From Sparassis latifolia (taxonomy: Eukaryota; Basidiomycota; Agaricomycetes; Polyporales; Sparassidaceae), in assembly GCA_018466975.1 (NCBI GenBank), contig CM031561.1:4650001-4714000 (forward strand): a stretch of DNA of 64,000 bases. The letters are read 5' to 3'. This document shows, piece after piece, positions 23,367 to 40,800 of the stretch (within the stretch, counting starts at the first letter, position 1; each line of letters starts with the position of its first letter). Both the position numbers and the translations under genes were made by a program. The notes under the pieces were generated by a model. It saw nothing but the letters and a program-made list of their open reading frames with translations. It was not told where the DNA came from and ran no database searches.

Positions 23367-24402
23367 ACTATTGCCGATTTCAGAAGTCTTGTCGCACGGC
23401 CAAATATACACAAATTTCCGCCTGGGCGACCTCCAACTTTGAACGCAGATATCTCTTCAACAGCTGGGCTGTTTCTTTTGATTCTTGCATTTTCGGACTC
23501 TCCTGGTCAGCGCGCAGGGCATGGTATCAAGAAAAATACATATTTGGACCGTTCAATACTCGCGGATCTGGTGGTCATCGCACTAGCTCAGAACTGACTT
23601 TCCGTGCAGCAAACAGCCCTAATACTGGAGAAAGTGTTCTGAGAGGACTTCTTAGGATCATAGAGAGGGCATGGTATGCAATTTGAAGGTATGCATGTGC
23701 TTGTTCTCACTGCGGGATTCAATCTGTGATCACAGCGCTAGGAGCCTGTTGCTAGATGGTCGGAAACATTCCCTTGTTTGCATTTTTTATATCTTACATG
23801 TTTTATGTTGACATCTGGATGGTTTTAAGCAGGCAGCAGATGGTAGAAGGCACTCAGGATAGTGGGGGTTGTGCTGCAGTTGGTATGACACTCAGGCCCT
23901 TGAATCCATTATTACCCATCTTCAGAACTGTCATCCTTCATTCCTGATCCATACATGAGTGCTATATGTATTCTGTACACAAAATACACCAGAATATTTG
24001 ACAGTAGCATGAGTTCTGTAATCCCATGAGATGTGCTATGCAGTCCGAGATGAATCACATACAATCCAGACCCTCTCAGTCCACAAATGCATATCACTGC
24101 CCTGTCTACCATACTACCAGAGAGCCTCCACCACCTTCCGATGTTCTCTGACCCATCCAACAATGACAAACTCGCTTCTGAGCCAGAAGGAAGCTGCCAA
24201 AAACAGCGAACAGAGATAGCAGAGAAACAAGATGTTTCTTGATACCATGCCCTGCGCGCTGATGAGGAGAGTCCGAAAATGCAAGAATCAAGAGAAATGG
24301 CCCAGCCGTTGAAGAGACATCTGTGTTCAAAGTTGGAGGTCACCTAGGCGGAAATTTGTGTATATTTGGCCGCGCAACAAGACTTCTGAAATCGGCAATA
24401 GT
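23367..24402. repeat. Pair of 168-base inverted repeats
   Basis: Arm 23367-23534 and arm 24235-24402 are reverse complements at about 85-90% identity by eye. Their outer tips are ACTATTGCCGATTTCAG and its complement. The 700-base middle is unique and has no transposase. The arms contain open frames on both strands. The frame STAG(L/P)FLLILAFSDSP is conserved between arms, which hints that the arms were once coding, possibly a membrane-spanning exon. It could be a DNA transposon with long TIRs or an inverted duplication. I found no clear flanking target duplication. Confidence 0.75.
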
Positions 24403-25089
24403 GCACATTGCTTTTGTCCGTCGTCCATTTGCCAGGTTCCATCTCATTGACAGTATCTCAACATCGCTGACAAGAGTTGGACACACTCTTCCTTGTACCA
24501 TATTTCACATCCCATCTCATTTCATCTGAATGGTCGGATCTCTACCCCCACATCAGGCTACCAGACGAGTTCAGGGTAGAGAAATGTCATTAGCCCCTGA
24601 TACTGTTCATCCGATGCCAACGGCTACTCTGTCGAATGACTCAAACTTACCTGCATTCCCTTCTGAGACACTCGTAGAAATATTCCCCCATCTTCGCACT
24701 GCCGATCGACACCAAGCATCGTCAAAAACGGCTCTGCTAAATCTGACCTTAACGTGCAAGGCTTTCCTTTTCATGGCACAGCCCTTTCTGTTCGAGTCTT
24801 GCACATTCAATACGTCCCACTGCCGACAGTTATCTGTTCTTTTCCGCAGATGGAGCAAACTTGAGCCGCTGAATGTCGAAGAACACGAGCATACCCTGGG
24901 TAAACTGGCCTTTGTCAAGCAGCGACGGATTGCACCGTGGTTGAACAACTGCTGTCTTATCCCAGACAATTATCCATCAACAGCGTTAATAGTCAAGAGT
25001 CCCCGCTCTGTGGGTGATGATGCTCACGCACGCATCATCGCCGATACCTTCTTTCACGATGTTTTACCCAAATTAACGAACCCATACAT

Positions 25090-25727
25090 TGTTACAACGC
25101 TCCCCACTTGTGGCGCATCTTTTCTTTTTCTTTTCCTTGTTCCCTTTACGTTACCAGACCACGTGATCCAACACGTGACTCATTGGAGCGCAACCTCCGA
25201 TTCTTTACCCAGATGTCCAGAACCCCTAGTCTAGGGTTACACCGGATCCAACTCCGGACCTTTCTCTTATCGCGCATGCAAGACGTGCATGTACGCCTCA
25301 TCTTTACCTCGTTCTGATACACGACTCGTTATCCCCATTAGTACTGATTATCTCTCACGACCTTACTCAGCTTTCTCATACATATTACTTCCTCGCTGTT
25401 ACCTTGCCCAGATATCGTTTCACCTTATCTAGCCAATGAGCGATCTCGCATTACTGCGTAGTACTGCGGATACCTTTTGTATAAGTAGGCGACCTTGTCG
25501 AGCTGGATCCCCATCTCGACCTGGTTACCATTAAACCAGCTTTTCACTTGCCTTTGACTGAGATCGACCGTCAGTAGCAGACAGCTACTACGAGTCATAA
25601 ACGAACTCTGATCGACCTTCAGTGCGAAGACATCGCCAGAAGTGTCACTTGAGCGGACTTGTGTCTTAGACTAAGACCTTGTCTCGTGACAACTCGACTA
25701 GACGCTCGTGTTTAGCTGCGCGTAACA
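25090..25727 (+). repeat. 5' LTR of the Ty3/gypsy element
   Basis: The 638-base LTR has ends TGTTACAACG and GCGCGTAACA. It matches 32365-33001. A TATA-like box lies near 25479. Confidence 0.95.
25479..25488 (+). promoter_or_regulatory. LTR TATA-like box
   Basis: GTATAAGTAG in the 5' LTR, also present in the 3' LTR at about 32750, is the likely core promoter of the retrotransposon. Confidence 0.4.
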
Positions 25728-26090
25728 TTAGGTCAAGATCTTATTACTCTCTGTGACTTCCTAGAGTCTAACAACGAACTACCGACCGGACCGAACCTTG
25801 AAGACTGAGCGATACACCGATTCGATTGCTAAAGCACCGTTTGAGATTACTCTGTAATCGAGGTAGCTGAAGGATAGACTGATCACTCATCTTCGGAGAG
25901 GGTCTGTCGAGAGACCAATAGGCCGAGGAGGCTGAGGTAATCACTCGAGCAATCAGCAAATAGGTGTATCAGTTTGAAGACAGAAGACACTCTACGGGCT
26001 TGTTAGCGGCGACGAACGAACCCACTTAGTTAAGGGCGGTGTGCAGTCTACGTGTAGACATAGGCCACACAGAAGGATTTATCCACGCTG

Positions 26091-28025
<1,935 letters not shown>

Positions 28026-28170
28026 TGCCGAACCAGATGACCTATCATCAGAATCCCCTATGGATCAGCTCGATGACGACGATCTAGTTATATCCTATAT
28101 CGCAGGGAGCCAGTCATTGGGATATTTGAACCCATCAGGAAGGAGTCACCTTTGTGAATGAAGAGACTGA

Positions 28171-29067
<897 letters not shown>

Positions 29068-29069
29068 GC

Positions 29070-30820
<1,751 letters not shown>

Positions 30821-30893
30821 GACAGAAGGTCTGGCTAGACTCGAGGAACCTGAAGGTCAATTACGCCTCGCGCAAGATAGCACCAAAGCGTGA

Positions 30894-31485
<592 letters not shown>

Positions 31486-31550
31486 TTATTACCCGGATCC
31501 ACGACATTCTATTTCACATCACAGATAACGCGATCCCTTAACGACGAAAG

Positions 31551-31560
31551 GTATAAAAGG
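31551..31560 (+). promoter_or_regulatory. Internal TATA box before the extra ORF
   Basis: GTATAAAAGG is a close match to a consensus TATA box. It lies about 25 bases upstream of the ATG at 31581, within the retrotransposon and well away from either LTR. Confidence 0.5.
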
Positions 31561-31580
31561 GAGAAAGCGACATATCATCA

Positions 31581-32364
31581 ATGCCCACTTCCGCTATAGA
31601 TGACCTTGTTCACAACATACTCGCTGAAGTCGCCTCCACAATTATGAGCATACCCGCATCGCCCACGCTTGTCAATGGAGTACCCTCTCGAGCACAGACA
31701 CCCTTTATCCGCACCTCATCGCCCTCACCTTCCATCGAACTCAGTCACGCATCGGACGAACAAGAATTTGCCACACGTCTGGTCTCGGCTATCCGTGTTC
31801 CTGTCGACTTCACAGATATCCTCGTCGCCTTACGAAATCGCCCGCAAGATCGACAAGCGGTGGTTTCCATGCAACGAGCATTAGAAATGGTCGAGTGGAT
31901 GCAGGCGGCCAGACAAGAGCTCATCGCAGCAGAAGAAAGGGCGAGTAGAGCCGGACCAGAGTCGACCAAGTCTGGTCGTTGATGTGCAATACGGTCACTC
32001 GTACAGCACAGGAAATTTGGAGGAGCATGGGGACGAAGACATCGGACACATCCTCGGATACACCACTAATGGAATACCGCATCCACCCTCGCTCGTCGCC
32101 AGAACCAATTCCCGTTCGACCTCGCCCTCCTCGTTCGCACGTACCCAGTGGACGATCTCCGTTATCCCAACCATCTTTCTCGACTGCATCCACTTCTTCG
32201 CATCGCAGTCATCCCTACAGGAATGGACGTATCCCCAAACAAGGATCACGAACCAGCCGGCGGACATGCTACAGATGTGGAGAGATCATTATGTCGCGAC
32301 TGCCCCGGCGGCGATGAAGATCACAATATTTCTTGTGGGACAAGAAATGTTAGACGGGAGCTGA
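31581..32364 (+). CDS. Extra 3' ORF of the retrotransposon
   Basis: Between the chromodomain and the 3' LTR there is about 780 bases of coding-like sequence. The first frame (31581-31982, 133 codons) starts MPTSAIDDLVHNILAE. It has an acidic/helical end (QRALEMVEWMQAARQEL, AAEERASRA). After a frame change at about 31980 a second frame is Pro/Ser/Arg-rich (RSSPEPIPVRPRPPRSH). It ends with CYRCGE followed by zinc-knuckle-like residues spread over two frames (His in one, Asp-Cys-Pro in another). Helical part, basic linker and zinc knuckle resemble a nucleocapsid or Gag-like protein. A TATA box precedes the ATG. The family is not one I can name, and at least one frameshift damages it. Confidence 0.5.
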
Positions 32365-33001
32365 TGTTACAACGCTCCCCACTTGTGGCGCGTCTTTTCT
32401 TTTTCTTTTCCTTGTTCCCTTTACGTTACCAGACCACGTGATCCAACACGTGACTCATTGGAGCGCAACCTCCGATTCTTTACCCAGATGTCCAGAACCC
32501 TAGTCTAGGGTTACACGGATCAACTCCGGACCTTTCTCTTATCGCGCATGCAAGGCGTGCATGTACGCCTCATCTTTACCTCGTTCTGATACCGACTCGT
32601 TATCCCCATTAGTACTGATTATCTCTCACGACCTTACTCAGCTTTCTCATACATATTACTTCCTCGCTGTTACCTTGCCCAGATATCGTTTCACCTTATC
32701 TAGCCAATGAACGATCTCGCATTACTGCGTAGTACTGCGGATACCTTTTGTATAAGTAGACGACCTTGTCGAGCTGGATCCCCATCTCGACCTGGTTACC
32801 ATTAAACCAGCTTTTCACTTGCCTTTGACTGAGATCGACCGTCAGTAGCAGACAGCTACTACGAGTCATAAGAACGAACTCTGATCGACCTTCAGTGCGA
32901 AGACATCGCCAGAAGTGTCACTTGAACGGACTTGTGTCTTAGACTAAGACCTTGTCTCGTGACAACTCGACTAGACGCTCGTGTTTCGCTGCCGCGTAAC
33001 A
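32365..33001 (+). repeat. 3' LTR of the Ty3/gypsy element
   Basis: The 637-base partner of 25090-25727. The duplicated target TACAT follows immediately at 33002-33006. Confidence 0.95.
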
Positions 33002-33443
33002 TACATCTTACGATGACCCATGTCGCACTCAAGACATCCCACTTATATTCCCTGTGAGAGATACCGCTCGTCTTTGAATCATTCCATTTTGACTCATGTT
33101 CCATTGACAGGGAAGACGAGAATATTGTGGATGATGTTCGTTGTGACCGCAATGCTATTCTTCCTGTTCAGCAGCTGTGGGTCAAACCGAGTCAGATCTT
33201 TGGGCGACACGCATACATTCCCCTTCCTCACCCCGCGCATACCGAATATCTGTCGTATGTCCTAGACAACCAACTGAGCGATTCTCCAGAAGAGCACCTC
33301 CTGTCACGGCTCTCATCTATAGGAACATTCCCCTCTCTGCATTCACTGGAAGTTACTGGTGCTACATGTGATTGGTGCCCTATTCTCTCCCAGTGCCCTT
33401 ACCTGGAGCAGCTCTCCTTCTGGCAGAAACACGTATCTACACA

Positions 33444-34649
33444 CAGGCTCCTTCCCACCGTAGTTTCGAGTTAAGGGGGGCGATATACAAACATTTCACG
33501 CAAGCTTCATCCCAGAACATATCAGCCACCGATCACATGATAATCACGTGAAAATTCAAACTCCCTAACTTTATTCCCCCCAAACTTGAATGCTTCACTG
33601 GCGTCTGCGAGCTTGCGAGTATGACGCCAGTTAAGCGCCGGCTTTGTAAGCGCGACGCTCACCGGAAGGCGGGCGACACGTGTTTCGCTCTCGAGGTCCG
33701 TGCGCACTTCCCCTAAGTAGGAAGGAAGTGCGGACAGGTCCCCTCACCTCCTCTCTCTCTACACGCCGCCGCCCCATCCCGGTCTCGCTTTTTTCTACCC
33801 ACCCACCTCCCATTCTCTATTCTCTAGCCTGGTTAGGTATGGTCTCGTCTCCCCGGCTGACCCGCCATGGTCTGGCCGCGGGATCACTTGCCAGGCTCCG
33901 AAGGTTCTGCGGGCCGATCTCATCGGCTTTCCCCTTTTGGGAATTTGCGCCTCTGAGTTCCGCTCCCTCACGAAGCCCCGCAGAACCTTCCCCCCGCCCG
34001 TCGAAATTCGTATGCAACACTGCGTGGCGCACACCCATTTCGGCGTTCTCTCCCGCGGACAATTTTATTCGTCTCGAAATAAAATTGTCTCCCTCACGGC
34101 TCTTCCGCAGTCAGCGCGCTACATACAAAGCCTCCACTACGGCTGGCATCAAACATTGGAACAAAACGCCACCCGGGCGCGTCTCACAAATCAGGCAGTC
34201 GCGCACCGCATTTTCCGCAAAGCTTACCGGTATTCCTCCACCTGCTTGAGCCTCATCCGCTGTCTCGCAACCTTTTGTCGTGCTAAGTCTGAGATAATAT
34301 AATGGATTTCATATATAACTAGCTATACAAGTCCTCTTCCGCACCAAAACTTATGTGCAAAGTGAATAACAAGGGCGTGCTGCTCTCGAGGTGCAACCTC
34401 CAGAATATATAAATTCCAGGAAAATGCGGTGCGCGACTGCCTGATTTGTGAGACGCGCCCGGGTGGCGTTTGTTTGTTCCAATGTTTGATGCCAGCCGTA
34501 GTGGAGAGTTTGGGGGGAATAAAGTTAGGGAGTTTGAATTTTCACGTGATTATCATGTGATCGGTGGCTGATATGTTCTGGGATGAAGCTTGCGTGAAAT
34601 GTTTGTATATCGCCCCCCTTAACTCGAAACTACGGTGGGAAGGAGCCTG
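33444..34649. mobile_element. Non-autonomous TIR element, Mutator-like by its target duplication
   Basis: The element of 1,206 bases has 143-base terminal inverted repeats (33444-33586 and 34507-34649), tips CAGGCTCCTTCCC and GGGAAGGAGCCTG. It is flanked by the 9-base direct repeat ATCTACACA (33435-33443 and 34650-34658). Long TIRs with a 9-base duplication fit MULE-type transposons best; hAT duplications are 8 bases. There is no transposase frame. The interior has a GC-rich part with pyrimidine tracts and a second internal inverted repeat. It interrupts the F-box gene between its leucine-rich pieces. Confidence 0.85.
34132..34506. repeat. Internal inverted repeat inside the TIR element
   Basis: Arm 34132-34216 (CTCCACTACGGCTGG...) pairs with arm 34419-34506 as near-perfect reverse complement. 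The right arm abuts the outer terminal repeat directly. The element therefore has two nested foldbacks, perhaps from an older insertion inside the first. Confidence 0.8.
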
Positions 34650-35541
34650 ATCTACACACATCGATTCAGTATCCTCACCAACCCTGCCCTTGCTGAGGTT
34701 GTTCCGCGGAACGTGGATGGACGCGAAACGCGATGCACTGGGCCTGACAAAACCTCGACATCTCGTGATATCAGGAGAGCGCCCCCCGGGACCTGGAGAG
34801 TCGGTCGCTCTACCGTTCTTCAAAATAGACAGTGTGCTGGCTCTACATATGGGCTTGAGGGAGGATTTCGGTGACCTGGAATCGCTGGACCTTGTTATTT
34901 TCGTTTTTTTCAGATGGTCTTATCGTTCAGCTGCTTGCGTGCTGTCCACGTCTGCGGGCGTTGAAGCTCAGTGGTCCGTTCGAAGGCACCGGTCTTTCGG
35001 TGAGGACGCTAATAATATGCCTGTCCCTCAGTATCTGATGAACGGTGTCGCCTTCCAGGCGCTGTCGCGTGTATTGATGGCAGTGGCAACTTCGCCGAAC
35101 GTGGAGTACCTTTCCCTTCCTTCCATCAACTTCAAAAGCGAAGACCTGCGTTTGATAGACGCCACGGTTGCATCTTTGTCGGCTCATCTGCGGATACATT
35201 GTCCAATGCTGTGTTATGTTTGCGTTCAGCTTACAGAGATTGACGTGCCGGTCCATTTTGCACAACACAGGCTTCTACGATTTGATCATTTTCGGGTCTA
35301 CGAGACAACCGAATAGCGTACCATTGAGGATTGGAGGAATAATGCATTGCAGTGTTCGTCTACCCGGCTTATTTGGTGGAGATGAGGATGCCATTCTTTC
35401 TGTACTTCCAACGTTGTGATGCATTCTGTTCACGATGAGCAAAAGAATATGTCTGCAGTAGGGATGAAAATTTTGAAGCAGAGCTAGTAAATCACCAGAC
35501 ATGTGCACGGAGAACTACGCTACGTAGCAAACAGATATGAG

Positions 35542-36967
35542 TCAAATTACGATCCCGAGGTTGCTCAGGATCTCCACCGTGGTATTCCACAGCTCCTCCG
35601 CCAATTCTGGGCTCTTCGCATCCTGGTTCGGCGGCGAGCCTAGCTTCCCCGGTGGCTCGAGGTACGCGTCCTTGTAAACGTCTGGTTGGGCACGAACAGC
35701 CGGCGCCGCGGCGGCAAAGACGGAAGTGTACGCGCCCTTCGACGGGGTCGCCCAGGCGACGTCCACGAGCAAAGAGAACAGCGTCGAGACTACTGGGGGA
35801 AGGTGTGCGGCATCGTTCCGCAAGCCCTCTATGCGAGACGACAATTAATATGAGCAATATACTGTAGGAGGTTGGAGTCACACCTGTCCGTACGGTCCCT
35901 GGGTTAAGTGCCATGGCGATTATGGGCACACCGTCGGCGTCAAGCCGCCTCTGCAGCTTCTGAGTGAACAGAACGTTGGCAATCTTACTCCGGACTCATC
36001 ATACAGAGTCAGGATATAGCAACTGCACCGGAAGCCGTGCACTTACAATATCTGGATAGACCCGGCGATAGATCATGCGCATGCTCGTCATTGAAGTCGC
36101 CGAGATTACGGAAGCGAACGCCCCGCTTCAAGAACATGATACCGTCTGAGGCAACCTGACATCGTGCATCAAATATGTGAAGAAGGGAACTAGTCGGGAG
36201 GGGCACCCACATTGACGATGCGCACGTCGCTGTTAGGTTCCTTCGCCGTTCGGTACAATAACGGTAGCAGAGTATTGGTAAAGACGAACGGACTGACGTG
36301 ACTGAACGGCAGACTGTGAGTTGTGGGCGAGGAACATAGAATAGTCCTCCTACTTTATAGCCATGACATCTTGTATCCCTGCATCCTCCAATCAGTCTGA
36401 GTTATGTGGTAAAGTATCGTGAGAACATACCCTCGCTTGTCAGAGCATACGGGCCACGAGGCCTGGGCGTAATGTCATTGAGCTCTCGCCTTACGCACCT
36501 GCAAGGTACTCACATGGCCGCGTTATTGACTAGACAGAGCGATTAGCCGCAAGTGAGCGTAACCGCATGGATACTCGACTTACTTAAAACGTCTAATCTT
36601 TGTTCCTTTGCTATGAGCTGTTCTGCAGCCCTCTTCGCGTTACGCGGATCGCTCAGCTCAAGATCTAGCCAAACAATTTCGCCGTTCCCCGGTGCTAGAC
36701 CTTCGGTCTGCAGCCGAGCTATCGCAGCCTTGGACTTCTCCTCGTTGCGCGCGGCCATGTATACCTTGGCGCCGTGCCGGGCCAAATGCTGCACAGTCGC
36801 ATATCCAATGCCCGAGCTGTCAGGTCAACAGTCGAATCGAATGTATCAGTGGAGTTTTGATTCAACAAGGGCTGGTATGCTAACCTGCCTCCTGTGACAG
36901 CGATAACTTTGCCCTTCAAATCCGGCAAGTCGATGTCAGGATTGAACGATCGCGAAAAGAGGCCCAT
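35542..36967 (-). CDS. Short-chain dehydrogenase/reductase
   Basis: A multi-exon NAD(P)-dependent oxidoreductase of the classical SDR superfamily, similar to retinol-dehydrogenase/WW-domain-oxidoreductase types. It starts at the ATG at 36967 (MGLFSRSFNPDIDLPDLKGK). The cofactor-binding glycine motif is split by an intron: VIAVTGG, then SGIGYATVQHLARHGAKVYMA from about 36820. NNAA follows (VNNAAM, about 36515-36530), then VNVASDG (36140). The catalytic YxxSK is rebuilt across an intron at about 36000-36050 (SRY + FRSK). After that come LNPGTVRTG and a C-terminal exon ending SNLGIVI at 35542. All key residues are present and exons join in frame, so it should be active. The substrate cannot be told from sequence. 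It is divergent from the La-domain gene with about 0.9 kb between the starts. Confidence 0.85.
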
Positions 36968-37863
36968 CACTGTATTCGTCTACGAAAAGATTCGGTCAGC
37001 ACTTCGACTGTTGCCGCGCTATTTGCAGACTTCGTGGGAGAGAGTCAGGTAATTTGTCGGGACTCGGGAGAATCAGTTACTTCTCGACGGGTACACGTGG
37101 CTCGCTACCGCTGTAATGATCAAGTTGGCAACCTATCCATTATACAGGCACTTCGAATGGGCAATGCAATGTTTTGCGCCAATGGAGGACAAAGAGCAAC
37201 GAATTCGTTGAATGGTTGGAAAACATGTCATGCCGCATCATACATATCCGGCCGTGAGTTGGTGCGGGGCGTCACGTCCACGTGACTACACCATCACGCG
37301 TATAATTCAAATGTGCGCTCACGTTTTGCGCTTGCTCTCCAATCACTGCAAGTAAGTATTCACTTTGTGATCCGGTCGAAGGCTTGACAATATTTTCTGC
37401 TGAGAGCTACACGCAACTAAGAGCCAGCGCAATTATCAAGAAGTTAGCGGAGTGCTTATCACGCAAGTTTACCTGCCAATGTTGGCTGACGCTAGTCTCG
37501 ACGGACAAGGTGGCCGTGTAGGCGTGCTAAAAAGGCCAGAGCGGCAAAGATACGTATAGCAGGCGCCGTTATAGTTGATTTTCCCTCATGAGACAGCACG
37601 GGGTTCTGAGATATAAATATTTTTGCAAAATTTACAGTGCAAAATATTGTGAAATTACGTGAGCGGCACAGGGAAACGTCCCAAGCTGTCTGCGACTTGA
37701 GCTCATCGTGCGCGACAGCCAGCACGCTAATTGTCTCTGTCATTGGTATCATTTCCGGTCTCGTTCTCGTCTTTGCCATTGTCTCTGCCGTCCCCTGTCC
37801 CCCAAGGGCTCGTTCAATCCGTCTATTCTCCAGGGACTCTACCTCCCTCTCCTCGCCATCTTC
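36968..37863. other. Divergent intergenic region
   Basis: This lies between the starts of the dehydrogenase (-) and the La-domain gene (+), so it must carry both promoters. No strong TATA box was seen. Pyrimidine-rich sequence from about 37740 to 37860 probably belongs to the 5' leader of the La-domain gene. Confidence 0.5.
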
Positions 37864-40800
37864 ATGGTGTCACAACCCTCAGCCGTTCCTAATTCTCTAC
37901 CTCTTTCTTACGCTGATCGCGCAAAGAAAGCTCAAAATATCAGGCAAAAAGGTCAGGTCTCATCGCAAGGCATCGGCGTCTCCCCTGCAGCTCCGATATC
38001 TGTACACCCATCGTCTGCGCCGAGCACATCGAGCGCATTGTCAGGAACCAGTTCTGGTCCATCAAAACCATCGTCGTCGAGCGTTCAGGATACTCCAGCT
38101 TCTTCTGCGATCTCTACACGAACCACTTCCAGGCCGTCCTCTCCGACCATAGCTCCCAAGGATGCGAATGGTGACGTAAACCACACTAACTCCCACCCAC
38201 CAGAGCGGCCTCCACCTGCTCTCAAACCCGCTGCGGCACCGCCTGTCAACGTTTGGAACTTACGCAAGGAGCAGATGGCACAAGCCCGCGCACTCTCACA
38301 GTCTCAGTCGTCGTCGGTCTTGCTGCGCGGATCTTCACAAACTGGAGGCGCCGCGATGCCGTTACCCACCTCTTCGAGTTCATCTGATACGCCAGAAGCA
38401 GGTCTGGCTTCCGCTTCGACTTCGCCTGCTTTGCAAAACGTGACCAACCACAGAGCGAGTTCATCCTTGGGATCCGGTGTGCCTGTCAATGGTCGTACAA
38501 CACACTCCAACGATGAAGACGATGCCTTTGTTGTGCGGGCGAGGTTACCGCCCACAGTGGACGATGTTGAAAGCTGGCCTGAAGTGGGCAAGTCCGCGCC
38601 GCCGGTGAACGCTGGGACAGATGGGAAGGACAAGGACGAGGGTGCACACGAGAGGGAGAGGGACGGTTCGCAGCCTTCATCGAGGAAAAGTGCGTATTTC
38701 TCCCCCTCATGCGGTATTTAATACCGGGACATCATCGAACGTACCGCTAATGGGCTGCGTCCCGTTTCGCTGCCCGTTTCAATCAGGCGAGAAAACAAAG
38801 TGGGTCCCGATACCGCCGCAAGAGCTGCAAGCTGCGGCCGACGCACTACAGCGGAGTCGTGCGCCGCATTCGCACGCACGCAATAGAGCCCAGCAGCATG
38901 CCCCTCCGCGCACCCAAGGCTCGTACCCTGCGTCAGGGTCTGGCTCTACTTCTTTGTCTGCCTCGGGTTCAGCGCAGGCCTCTCAGGGGCAGAGTAGAGC
39001 ACATTCATCATTGGGCGTGCGCCCTTCAGCCTCGCACGCAAGCTCCGTCTCGCAATCCCAAGTGCAGAGCCGCACTGGGAGCGCCCACTCTAGCCCACGC
39101 CAGCCGTTTACGCGTAGGCGTCTCCCTGAAGAGGGCGGTGCTGGTGTGGGTCCGATGCACACCGTCAACAGGAGCATACGCTCCTCAAGATCGGGCTCGC
39201 CGCAGCTATCTGCGCCCCCGTATGTCCCTCCAGCGGAATACAACCCTCGCATCGCCGCGATGCCATATCCTCCGCCCAACATGGGCCCCCCACCCGAATC
39301 GCTCAACCCAGACATTAGCAATAGTATCGCGTACTACCAACCAAACATGAGCGCCCCGCGCTCGTACAACACGTCGCGTGGCTCGCCGGCACAGAACCCT
39401 TACGCTCTTCCGCCGGCCATGTATCCCGCCCAGCAGCTGCCGGGAATGCCCATGAACCCGTACGCCAGTGCGCCTTACGGGCTGTATTCGCAGTTCTCGT
39501 ACCCCTATGCTCCTCCTCCTTACATGTTCTGGCCCGCTGCGGGTGGGCCCCAGCCAATTTCGTCCTCGCCGGTTCCCATAGTGCCGCCTATGGACGGTGG
39601 AGTCCCACCTCCCACAATGATGGCGCGACCGCCGCCGCCTGGTGAGTCCGATGCCGTTGCGGGCTATCGCGAGGTTGGGTTTGTGCTCCCACCCCCTGCG
39701 GCATACGAACGCGTGGAGGAGGAGGCTCAAGGCGAGGTCGAGCGCGGTCGGCGCGGGAGGGAGCTGAGTTTCGGGAGCATTGGCGTAGCGGGCGCAAGCA
39801 AGAGCCCGAGCCCCGCGCCGCCGTCGGGCTCACCAGCAGAGGCGAGTAACAATGCAGGTGGACTAGGGTTGGACACCGGTGTGCTGGAGGAGAAGGGGAG
39901 CGGAGAGGAGAGTGGAGACAAAACATTCACGACGTTCTCGATTGGCGTTGCTCCTGGTGAGCCTGGGCCGGCGCGCATCCGCTCGCGCACGCGCACGCAG
40001 TCGAGGGGCGGATTGGGCGATGGCGTGTCCCTGAAAACCTCGCTGGAGCCGTCCGAGCCTTTAGCAATAGCTGAGGATGTGAAGGCGGGCCGCACGACTG
40101 CACAGACCGCGGCGGGAGAAGTAGAAGTGAAAGTCATCGATTTAACGGACCCAGAGACGAAGTGGGAGTTTGGGACGACGAAGCGTGCAGAGACGGAAGT
40201 AGAGGCGAGAGAAGCGGGGACGGAAGGTGTGGCTACGGGTGTTTCCCCCTCTAATGCGTTGGGCATGTCGCCTGGCCCGGCTGCCGTGCCTGTGCAGGGA
40301 GAGGGCTACCCACCGGCAAGAGTTCCATCAGCACAGGTCCCCGGTTATGTGCGTGCGCCCAACTATGTGCCGCCTGTCGCAATACCTCCCATGGGCTCGA
40401 CATTGACCCACCTGAAGGACACTGGTTCTCCGTCTACCGCTCCGCAGAGTGCATTACCCCCGACGTCAGCGGCTTCATCGGGACTTGGAGACGACTGGGA
40501 GGTAAAGGACTATGGATACGGTTTCGGTCGCGGGTTCGCGCCGGCCATGACGAGGGAGGAACATATGCTGTTGCGGGAACGAGACAGACGCGATCATGCC
40601 GAGCGCGAATACTATGGGCGGCCGCGTAGGGGCTCATATAGCGGCGGCTACGGATACGACCGCGGTGGACACGAGCGAGGGGGCTTCGAGCGGGGAGGAT
40701 ACAGTGGACGGAGGGGCCGAGGCATGTATGGTGGGCGGGGAGGCTACCATTCGCGCAATTTCTCGAGAGGCGGGTATCAGCAGGGTCCGCCCCGCCAGCC

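Noticed and set aside
33795..34062. Short ORFs inside the TIR element (for example FCGPISSAFPFWEF)
   Set aside because: No transposase motif; the interior has foldback arms and low-complexity GC-rich DNA.
38983..40266. Long minus-strand and alternate-frame ORFs of 100-180 codons
   Set aside because: Shadows of the GC-rich La-domain gene exon.
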